From: CAVUFH01 sp963740835
Lineage (GTDB): Bacteria; Actinomycetota; Acidimicrobiia; IMCC26256; PALSA-610
Length of the DNA: 64,000 bases
Direction of reading: 5' to 3'
Assembly: GCA_963740835.1 (NCBI GenBank)
Contig: CAVUFH010000007.1
Location: forward strand, 496,001-560,000
The notes below the pieces were generated by a model. That model saw nothing but the letters and a program-made list of their open reading frames with translations, was not told where the DNA came from and did no database searches. This document shows positions 36,890 to 45,119 of this stretch, piece after piece (the first letter of the stretch is position 1; every line of letters begins with the position of its first letter). A program made the translations under genes and the position numbers.

Positions 36890-38478
36890 CTAGGCACACA
36901 ACTCCGGCGGATCCCCACGTCCGGTCGGACTGAGCTGCAAGTCCAGCGGCCCGGCGATCGCCTCCAGGCGCGAGCCCGACGAATGATGAAACACGACGGG
37001 CTTCGACAAGACGCCGTTCTCGCGCAGTTCGACGGCAACGTCGCCGTGCGCGAAATCGATGAAACCGCCGCGCGGCACTCGACGACGGGTCGTGGCGTCG
37101 AGCGGGAAGCAGTCGATTGCCGGAGACGCAGTCCGGACATGTCGGAGCGCGATCTGCAGTGACAGGGTCGCCATCGCGGAAGCGGTGATGTGCGGGTCTG
37201 GAAATCTCCCCGAGTCGACACCATCGAGCAACCATCCCATCGTCACCTCCGGTCCGCCAAAGCCCAGAGGCCGTGAGGATCGTGGCACCTGCCGTGCGTA
37301 TGGCGATCGCGGTAACGCGAGCACCAGCGTGGGCTGGCCGAGGCGGAATCGCTCGGCGCCGGTCTGTTCGATCGCGGCGATGTTGCCCGGGAACCCGATC
37401 AGGAGCGCCACGGCGACGGCCGGCGTGAGCAGACGCCAACGCCTGATCACGGCATCGGCCGCGAGCGCGATCGCCGGCAAGAACATCGCGGCCACGAGGT
37501 GGACGTATCGCCCGGCACGAGCGCCGTCTGCGGCCTGCTTGATGATCCCGAGGTTCACCGCGACCGCAGCCGTCTTCCCGACGCGACCAATACCCGAGAT
37601 GCAGAGAAAGACGACGCCACCCGCGAGGAGCGCAAGCGTCGCCGCGGCCTGCTTCCGGAAGAAGTCGCGTGGCATGCCGCGCGACTTGAGAACGAGGCCG
37701 CCGACGAGCAGCACGCTCAGGACGATTCCCATGCCCGGCAGCTGGCCGAGCTGGGAGAACGTGTTGCGCACGCCGACCTCTACGAACTCGAGAACCTCCG
37801 CTACCGAACCCGGCGACGGCGAGTAGGCGTCCCGGCCGACGACCAACCACCAGCCCAAGAACAGCACCGCCAGCGGGACGAGATGGAACGCGGCCGCACG
37901 CCACCCGCGACGCATCAGGACCGCGAGTCCCACGACGAAAGCCATCGTCACACCGACGCCGGAAGACATCAAACCGGCGATGCCGAACAACAGTCCGATT
38001 GCATCGCGACGATCGAGTGGGCCGTCGTGGTCGGCGAGTATGAGGTGCGCGAGGCCACAGACGAGCGAGCCCACGAAGCCAACCTGGAACGCCCAGATGA
38101 CATTTTCGTGACCCGGGCCGAACAGTACGAACAGCGAGGCCGCAATAGTCGCGATCCACGGACCGACACCGGCTCGACGCATGACCACGCGAGCAGGCAC
38201 GCGGCCGTCAGGTGCAAGCCGATCGTCACCAGTTGGTACGGCTTGTAGCTGTGCAGACCGACGATGTTCCACAACGCGCGATAGGCGAGGATCGGCAGCG
38301 TCTGCCAATGCTCGTTGTGCGGGCGCAACAAGTCGTGGAGGCTCGTGGCCTTGCGGGCCGCGAGGTAGTCCCACTCGTCCAGATAGAACCACTGGTGCCG
38401 TCCGCGCCAGAGATACAACGGCACCGCCGCGACGACGACGACAGCGAACACGACCGTCGCCACGCGCGCCTGGCTCAT
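36890..38478 (-). CDS. Polytopic GT-C-like membrane protein, family A copy 3 (one frameshift)
   Basis: The N-terminal 95 or so residues, from the ATG at 38478 (38571 possible), read WFYLDEWDYLAARKA and HLTAACLL in one frame; the rest (VVMRRAGVGPWIATIAASL, VLFGPGHENVIWAFQ) is in another. Adding one base at about 38195, where the paralogues read LLRVVMRR, gives 529 unbroken residues. The layout matches the copies at 15967 and 17712: an acidic DEW motif in the first loop, about ten helices, and a soluble C-terminal domain. It lies next to long PhyH genes, as copy 1 does. It is probably a membrane glycosyltransferase. Confidence 0.65.
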
Positions 38479-38631
38479 ATGTAGTCCGCGGCCGCGGCCC
38501 GATGCAGCCGGAGTTCCGACGTCAACCGACCAAGTCTCTCCTCGAGCCGTCATCTGTCCGTCGACGTGCATGCGAACCAGTCAGCAGTCAGTCGGAGGAA
38601 CGGTCACGATCAGATGCCTCTCAGTAGCTGA

Positions 38632-39595
38632 CTAGTAGACGAGCGGTATCTGACCTTCCGGGTACGTCGACGGTGCGAACAGCCAGGTCTCCATCGTGTG
38701 ACGCTCCCGCGTCGATCTCGGGGCCGCTCGCAGTTCGGTGCAGAAGCAGGTGGTCGAAGAGCAGCACGTCACCGGGACCGAACTCGGGCCTCGCGATGGA
38801 CGCCTCGCCCGCGACATCGGTCGCCAGGTCATGCCCGACCGCCCAGTCGAAGTACGCGCGATGCGTTCCGGTATCGACGACGCGATCGAGACGCCGGGGC
38901 ACGATGTCGAGGCCGGGGGCGTCGCGGCCGCAGTGCGCGAGCGACAGCCAGACGTTCAAGCTGCGGACATCAGAACCGAGGAACGCGCCGTCCTGGTGCC
39001 AGTCGCCGCATCGCTCGGCGGGCGTCGTGCGACGGAGCGTGGACTTGTTGGCCGAGAGTGCCGGCCGTTCACCGAGGTACTCGGTGACGAGGCGGCCGAT
39101 GCCGAGCGCGTCGAGCATCTCGAACAGATCGAACAACATGCGCGGCGAGTCGGCGGTCCAGATCGCACCACCTTTGCGAACCCAGTTGCGGCGGCCGCCG
39201 ACGCGATACTCACCTGCTCCGGGCTCGAAGGGCACGTACCAAGGAGTTGTGTCTGCGACCGGGCTTCCGTCCATCGCGCGGTCGAAGGCGTCGAACGTCG
39301 CGTCGATCCCCGCGACCAGCTGCTCGACCATTCTCGGAGGAACCAGCCCGCGGACGAGCACACATCCGTTCCGAGCCAACCCCGCCCGCAAGCTCGTCGG
39401 CGACAGCTCGTTGGCGGTGAGGTCGCCGAGGGGCGCCGCCGGCCCCGCAACTGCGTGCACTGGTGTCATCGGTGGGGGTGCCGATCGCTCGAGCCGACCG
39501 AAGCCCTCGTGCCGCATGCGCACGAGCAGCTCCAACGCGCGCGGATCGTGAGACTGGCGACTCGCGTCGGTCAGGACTTGCAGTGCCTCGTGCAC
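38632..39595 (-). CDS. PhyH family oxygenase, long form (frameshift near the C-terminus)
   Basis: A GTG at 39595 starts a frame that is good until about 38700; the hallmark ending ETWLFAPSTYPEGQIPLVY then continues in the next frame to 38632. Removing one base near 38695-38710 gives 320 residues. The iron ligands are seen in GDWHQDGAFLG (H and D) and LLLHRTASGP (distal H). The order of segments matches the neighbour at 39674-40717, which ends in the same way, but the helical N-terminal extension is shorter, so the true start may be further upstream in another frame. It is one of three adjacent PhyH genes. Confidence 0.7.
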
Positions 39596-39673
39596 GGATC
39601 CACGCGGTACAACGCGTCGGCCGCGTGCACGGCATCGCGAGTCGCATGCTGCGCGGCAGCCGTCTGCGTGCGG

Positions 39674-40717
39674 CTACCAAACCAGCGGGACATGGCCCTG
39701 CGGGTAGTGCGACGGTGCGAAGAACCAGGTCTCGACCGTGTAGCGCGGGTGTGTCATCGCCGGATCGGCCGCGGTTTGGTGGAGCAGCATGTCGTCGAAC
39801 AGCAACACGTCGCCCGGCGCAAACGTGGGTCGCGTGACCGGCGAGTCCTTCGCCAGTTGTTCCACCACGTCCGGCCCGACCGCCCAATCGAAGTACGAAC
39901 CTCCAGTTCCGGTTTCGACGATCTCGTCGAAGCGGCGGGGAAGGATGTCGAGCCCCGGTGCATCGACGCCGCAGTGGGAGAGTGAGAGCCACACGTTCAA
40001 GGCCCGGATGTCGGGCCCGAGGAACGCGCCGTCCTGATGCCAGCCGGCGTTGGAGTCGACCGGAACGCGCCGAAGGGTGCACTTGTTCGCAGAGAGCGCC
40101 GGTCGCTCACCGAGGTATTGACTGACGATCTCGTGGAGCCCAACCGCCTCGAACGTCTCGAGCAACATGAACATCACGCGTGGCGAGTCAACGGTGAGAA
40201 TCCCGGCGCCGTCCGTTACCCAAGTACGCCGGAGGCTCTCCTTCGAGGCGTCGTCGAGCGGCAAGGGATCGAACCACGGCGACCCGGTTGGTTTCGCGAA
40301 CGGTCGCCGCAAGCCCGCCCATACGGAGAAGGCTCGCTCGATGCCGTCCACCAACGTGTCGACCTGGTTCGGCGCGACGAGTTGCGGCACGCGCACACAG
40401 CCGTGCGCGAGAACGAGCGCGCGCACCTGCTCCGCGCTGAGGTCTTCGGGACGGACCTCGGGAATCGGAGTTGCCGAGCGCGCTGCGGTCGTTCGATCCG
40501 GTGGCCAGGAAGAAAAGCCGGGGGTGCGATCGATCAGATCGAACGCGGCATGACGGAGCTCGCCGAGTCGCATTTCGTTCGACGGGTCCGGGTGCGAGCG
40601 ATTGATGCGCGTGAGCGCGGCGATGGCCTCGAGCACGTTGCCCTTCGAGGCGAGTTCGTCGACGGATCGCAGCGCGCCGCTCGGATCGGACGGCGAGTCA
40701 AGATGTTGCGACTGCAC
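39674..40717 (-). CDS. PhyH family oxygenase, long form
   Basis: The GTG at 40717 gives 347 residues. It has the helical N-terminal extension (DELASKGNVLEAIAALTRIN), the core with NAGWHQDGAFLG (H and D iron ligands), DDMLLHQTAADP (distal H) and the ending ETWFFAPSHYPQGHVPLVW. The gene is intact and serves as the template that shows where its frameshifted neighbour is broken. It lies just downstream of the short PhyH gene, the same pairing as 14190/14921. It is a 2-oxoglutarate-dependent oxygenase, probably acting on a sugar or lipid. Confidence 0.85.
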   Translation of the reverse strand: MQSQHLDSPSDPSGALRSVDELASKGNVLEAIAALTRINRSHPDPSNEMRLGELRHAAFDLIDRTPGFSSWPPDRTTAARSATPIPEVRPEDLSAEQVRALVLAHGCVRVPQLVAPNQVDTLVDGIERAFSVWAGLRRPFAKPTGSPWFDPLPLDDASKESLRRTWVTDGAGILTVDSPRVMFMLLETFEAVGLHEIVSQYLGERPALSANKCTLRRVPVDSNAGWHQDGAFLGPDIRALNVWLSLSHCGVDAPGLDILPRRFDEIVETGTGGSYFDWAVGPDVVEQLAKDSPVTRPTFAPGDVLLFDDMLLHQTAADPAMTHPRYTVETWFFAPSHYPQGHVPLVW

Positions 40718-40732
40718 GCGGACTCGCCCTTC

Positions 40733-41434
40733 CTACTCGTGCTCGTCCTGCGGTACCCGCTCTCGGAAATTGATCGAGAAGAGGCGGCGACGGGTGCCGC
40801 CGTAGAAGCTCGTGTGGATCGTGCGAAAGTCCCAGACGACGATGTCGCCGGGATCCGTCTCGAGGGCAACAGACGGAAGCTCGCGGTCGTCCACACCAAA
40901 TTCGCTCGCGATCTTCTCGGGTTCCTTGATGCGCTTGCGCAGATTGCGCGCGAAGTCCTCGTTGAAGAAGTTCGTGCCGGGGATCACGCGGATCGCGCCG
41001 GAGTCCGCGTGGAGCGGATCGAGGTAGAACGAGAGCTTGACGTGGTGCAGATGCAGCGGTGCTCCGTACATGTCGGAGTGCCATGTGCTCTCGCAATCGA
41101 AGAGATTGCCATCGCTCTCGGCGTACTCGTAGTCGCCGAGAAGCGACCGAACGATCCCGGTCACACGGTTGTCGTCGAGCAACCGCGCCAGCCGTGCGTT
41201 CTTCGTGATGAACTGAAGGATGATGAGGCGGCGCTGTTCGCCGTGGAGCGGCACATAGGTCTCCATTCGCGGATGACCTTCGGCCGCGAAGATCTCTTCG
41301 AATCCTGCGACGAGCTCGTCGACGTCGTCGCGGAACAGTCCCGGCAGCTTGAGGAAGCCGAACGTCTCGAAGAATGCGACCTGCTGAGCGCTGAGTCCGT
41401 TGAAGTCTGTCACCGTGTCCATGGCGCGGGTCAT
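40733..41434 (-). CDS. PhyH family oxygenase, short form
   Basis: This 233-residue protein (or 229 from a second ATG) has the start QQVAFFETFGFLKLPGLF, shared with 14190-14924. The iron ligands are in ESTWHSDMYGAP (H and D) and FRTIHTSFYGG (distal H), with arginines in TRRRLFSINF for 2-oxoglutarate. It lies 16 bases upstream of the long PhyH gene, so the pair is probably co-transcribed. A substrate cannot be named. Confidence 0.85.
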   Translation of the reverse strand: MTRAMDTVTDFNGLSAQQVAFFETFGFLKLPGLFRDDVDELVAGFEEIFAAEGHPRMETYVPLHGEQRRLIILQFITKNARLARLLDDNRVTGIVRSLLGDYEYAESDGNLFDCESTWHSDMYGAPLHLHHVKLSFYLDPLHADSGAIRVIPGTNFFNEDFARNLRKRIKEPEKIASEFGVDDRELPSVALETDPGDIVVWDFRTIHTSFYGGTRRRLFSINFRERVPQDEHE

Positions 41435-41471
41435 GCTACGTCACCCGGTTCGTTGCTGTCTTGCGCGTGCC

Positions 41472-42023
41472 TCACTCGGGCTTGCGGAGCACGAAGAGGT
41501 TGTTCAGTCCCAGTTGGAACCGCTTTTCGGCCATGACGTCGAAGCCGACATCTCGGTACGCCGAGAGAATCGCCTTGGGCGCAAAGCCATGGTGCTGCTC
41601 CGCTTCCATCCCGTCCATGAGGCGCAGCCGGATCGCAACATCGAGGATGGTGTCGACCCTCGGGGACGGCACAGTGGCGACAACGCGCCCGCCGGGGACG
41701 AGCAGGTCCCAACACGTCCGCGCCCATTGTTCGATCTGGTCCGACGGCACGTGTTCCAACACGGCGAGCAGCGTCACTGCATCGAACGGGCCGTCGTCGG
41801 GTTGCACACGCGGGAACTCGCCGGGAAGCAGTCGATAGCGGCCGAGCTCCGCCGGCCGCTCGATGGCCGGATCCATTCCCACGCCCCGGTCGAGGCGGGA
41901 ACCGAGTGCCTTGAGCAGCTGGGCGTCGAAGCAACCGATGTCGAGGACGCGGCTGTGCTCCGGGATCCACGGGAGCGCGCGTCGTATGCGCCAATCGCGC
42001 AACATGTTGTCGACGCGATTCAT
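41472..42023 (-). CDS. Class I SAM-dependent methyltransferase
   Basis: The ATG overlaps the stop of the GT2 gene as ATGA. The 183-residue protein has motif I as RVLDIGCFDAQLLKALGS, then FDAVTLLAVLEHVPSDQ and LVPGGRVVATVPSP, and ends with an EKRFQLGLNNLFVLRKP strand. It is the counterpart of the GT2-coupled methyltransferase at 31674-32294. The substrate is unknown; coupling to the lipid-carrier GT2 suggests a link to that sugar. Confidence 0.85.
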   Translation of the reverse strand: MNRVDNMLRDWRIRRALPWIPEHSRVLDIGCFDAQLLKALGSRLDRGVGMDPAIERPAELGRYRLLPGEFPRVQPDDGPFDAVTLLAVLEHVPSDQIEQWARTCWDLLVPGGRVVATVPSPRVDTILDVAIRLRLMDGMEAEQHHGFAPKAILSAYRDVGFDVMAEKRFQLGLNNLFVLRKPE

Positions 42024-43267
42024 CGGCTTGCGGCAACCTCTTGCGTCGTGTCCCCGTCCGACGCCGGCTCATTTGATCGGGAACGACCGGTCCGCTGCGG
42101 CAGCGCGCTCGCACGCGAGAACCTGCTCACGATCCCGAACGTCGCGACCGTACTCCCGGCGATGATCAAACTCTGCGCGAGCGATGCGCCGTTGATCGAG
42201 CGACTCGCCGGCGACGAGTCACCGTTCACCCAGACGAAGAAGAGCACCAGGTCGACCACAAGGCCGCCGAGCACCGCCATGAGGCCGCCCGCGAAGCAGG
42301 CGTTCGTGAACGACGGCCGGCCGACGAACTCGAAGCGTCGGCTCGTGCCGGACGCGGTCAGTGACGAGTAGTGCGCGAGAACTGCACCGGCGAGCAGGGC
42401 CTGAATGCCGAGGATGACGGTGATGCCGGAGAAGAACACCGGCTGCCAACGCAACGAACCGACGTCGAGACCCGCGGGCGCGACGAACCCGATGACCTGG
42501 AGCAGGACGCCGACCGTCAGCAACACCAGGCCCGGCCCGATGAGCAGCAGATCAGGAGCGAGGAGCAAGATCAGCTGCAGGTGTCGCCAGCCGTCGGCAA
42601 AGGTGGACAGCTTCGACTCGCCGATCCGCGCGCGGTAGCCGGTATGGATCTCGGTGATGCGCATGCCGCCACGCGACGCACGTATCAGCATCTCCGTCGC
42701 CAGTTCCATGCCGCTCGAGCGCAGGGCGAGCCGGTCCAGGCAGTCGCGCCGGAAGGCACGGAAGCCGGACTGACTATCTCCCACAACGCGGCGACCGCAC
42801 GCCCGTGCGGCCAAGAAGGTGATGACCGGCGTGCCGAGGTAGCGGTGGAGGAAGGGCATCGTCTGGCGCGTCGCGGCATCGAGACGGTTTCCGAGCACCA
42901 AGTCGGCTTCGCCGCGGAGGATCGGCGCGATCAGTGCGGGGATCTTGCGCAGGTCGTACGTGAAGTCCGTGTCAGCCATGATGATGATGTCGCAGCGGGC
43001 GGCCGAGAACCCGGCGCGGAATGCACTTCCGTAGCCCGGGCGGCTCTCGGCGACCACCCTCGCTCCCGCACTGAGCGCAACGGCCGCGGAATCGTCGGTG
43101 CAGTTGTTGTCGACGACGACGACCTCGCCGTCGATGCCGGCAGCCCGCATCGTGTCGAGCGCCTCTTTGACACACAGGCCGACCGACTCCTCCTCGTTGT
43201 AACAAGGGAGAACAACCGAGACGCTCATACGCCGCGCGCCGTCGGGCGGTGCGTCCTCGGTTGGCAT
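42020..43267 (-). CDS. GT2 glycosyltransferase with C-terminal membrane domain
   Basis: The ATG at 43267 gives 415 residues; starts at 43345 or 43228 are possible. The GT-A domain shows VSVVLPCYNEEESVGLCV, VVVVDNNCTDDSA, IIIMADTDFTYD (metal site) and VGDSQSGFRAFRRD. Four hydrophobic segments follow in the C-terminal third. This is the layout of polyprenyl-phosphate sugar synthases of the GtrB/Dpm group with extra helices. It would supply lipid-linked sugars to the GT-C proteins on either side. It is translationally coupled to the small methyltransferase, as in the 30739/31674 pair. Confidence 0.85.
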   Translation of the reverse strand: MPTEDAPPDGARRMSVSVVLPCYNEEESVGLCVKEALDTMRAAGIDGEVVVVDNNCTDDSAAVALSAGARVVAESRPGYGSAFRAGFSAARCDIIIMADTDFTYDLRKIPALIAPILRGEADLVLGNRLDAATRQTMPFLHRYLGTPVITFLAARACGRRVVGDSQSGFRAFRRDCLDRLALRSSGMELATEMLIRASRGGMRITEIHTGYRARIGESKLSTFADGWRHLQLILLLAPDLLLIGPGLVLLTVGVLLQVIGFVAPAGLDVGSLRWQPVFFSGITVILGIQALLAGAVLAHYSSLTASGTSRRFEFVGRPSFTNACFAGGLMAVLGGLVVDLVLFFVWVNGDSSPASRSINGASLAQSLIIAGSTVATFGIVSRFSRASALPQRTGRSRSNEPASDGDTTQEVAASR

Positions 43268-43459
43268 GCCAGCAGACTCACTCACGAAAAACCCCCACAT
43301 CCTGTGGACCGGCAACGCTAGAACACTGCCGGCTCCGCGATCCACCGCGAGTTACTGCAGCGGCGAGCGCACCGACCGATTCGCCCCGTTGGCATCGGTA
43401 GGTCGCGCTCGGCGCGACGCGCTGTCCGCGCGGTCACCTGCTTGTGCCACGATCTTGTC

Positions 43460-45116
43460 GTGCTGAGCGCTGAGCGGGACCGGCCCGAGGAGGCCGAAGA
43501 GCAGGCTCCCAACGACCGCCAAGTGACCCGTGTTCGGGTCATGGTCGCGATCGATGCCGCGATCGTGATCGTCTTGGGCGTGGTGGCGTGGCTGATCCGC
43601 CACACCGGCCTTCCGCACAACGGGCTCTGGCATGACGACGCCTGGGTCGCAACCGGCGCGATCCACGGACACCCGTGGCAGATCTTCATGGTCGGTTCGG
43701 GGCACCCTGGATTCACCGGCCTGTTGATGCTCGTCAGCCGCGTGACCGGCGCGAGCTCCTCGGCCATGGCCTATCCGGCATTCGTGGCAGGAGTCCTCGC
43801 TCCCCCGTTGCTTTACCTCGCGCTGGTCCGCTTCGGATACGCACGCTCGATCAGCGCGCTCTGCGCCGCCGCGCTCGTCGTCGCCGACGTCCACATCCTC
43901 TACTCGACACGCGTCAAGACCTACGCGTTGGACGTCCTCGTCGTCTTGGGCGTGGCCGTTGTGCTCCCTCGGATCGCCCGGCTGACCTGGACCTGGAAGA
44001 CCGCGCTCGGCATGGGTCGCGTTCAGTGTCGTCGTCGGGTTCTTCAGCGGCTTCGCGCTCGTCGCCACTGCCGTCGCCGGCGTCCTCTTGGTCGTGTACT
44101 CCCGCGACGACCGACGGCTCCGCTTCGCCGCCCTCGCCGCCCAAGGCGTCGCCCAACTGGTGCTGTACGCCATCATCCAACGATCGTCGGATCTCGCGAC
44201 GATCGAGAGTCAGCAAGAAGTCCTGTACGACGGTCACCTCACGTTCTCGTGGAACCCGATCCGCCTCGGAGGCGAGGTCCTCCGACACTTCCGGCGCGTC
44301 GTCAACGTCTACCCCGGCGGACCGAAACCGCTCTTCACCATCATCGTGCTCACCGTCGTCATCGGCCTCGTCATCGCGGCAACCCGCCGCCGGCGCTCAG
44401 CCGAAGCACTCCGCGCGCAGTTCCTCGCCCTCCTCCTCCTCGTGGCGGTCGTCGGCGGCTTCCTCGACCGGTTCCCGTTCGGGCCGCTCAGTAGGGGCGT
44501 CTCGTTCCACTCTCGAGGTGAGCGATCAACGCTCTGGCTCGTCCCTGTCGTTGCCGTCGGGCTCGCGGCGACACTGCAGCTCATCCGGCGCGCCGCCGGG
44601 TGGAACCGGTGGCTACGTCTCACCTTCGACCTGTGCGTCTTCGTCACCGCCGCGCTCGTGCTCCACGCCTCCATCCACGAGCGAGCACTCCCTTACGCGT
44701 TGTCAGGCTCCAAAGAGGCAACGCGGTACATCGAGCAGCACGCCGGGCCCGACGATGCCATCGTCCTGCCGGGGCCGAGCACGATGACGTACGCCGTAGA
44801 GACTCGATCCCACGTGCGTCTGGAACCGACGCCGCATCGAACGATCGGCTTCGAACCGATCTTCCGCGATCCCCGCATCCACGCATTCGGGCTTGCGAGC
44901 CCGATCCCGACGACCCCGCAGAACATCCACCGCGCGGTCGAAGACAGTCTGCGTGTCTTCGTCTTCGATGCGCTTCCGGGCTACGGGTCGGATGGTGCCG
45001 TCATCTCGAAGACATTGACGGATGCCGGGTTCGTACCGTCGGCGCCGATGAACGTCGACAGGACCCAGATCGTTCTCTGGCGATCTCCGCGGTGCGTCAG
45101 CCTGCCGTCGTGCTAG
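43460..45116 (+). CDS. Polytopic GT-C-like membrane protein, family B copy 2 (one frameshift)
   Basis: The frame from the GTG at 43460 is good to about 44015 and continues in the next frame to 45116; removing one base near 44010-44025 gives 551 residues. The first loop has GLWHDDAWVATGA and the family motif TRVKTYALDVLVVLGVAVV, which match GLFHDDAW and DRVKTYTGDVLVVL of the copy at 20554. About ten helices and a soluble tail with TIGFEPIFRDPRIHAFG are seen. GTG 43442 and ATG 43541 are alternative starts. It is probably a lipid-carrier-dependent glycosyltransferase. Confidence 0.65.
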
Positions 45117-45119
45117 GGA

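Noticed and set aside
36600..38159. 519-residue minus-strand frame
   Set aside because: It is an alternate frame of the family A copy 3 membrane protein and lacks hydrophobic segments or motifs.
38632..39595. Frameshifted long PhyH as a decayed pseudogene
   Set aside because: Only one base separates it from a full-length protein with intact iron ligands and C-terminal hallmark, as in the neighbouring intact gene.
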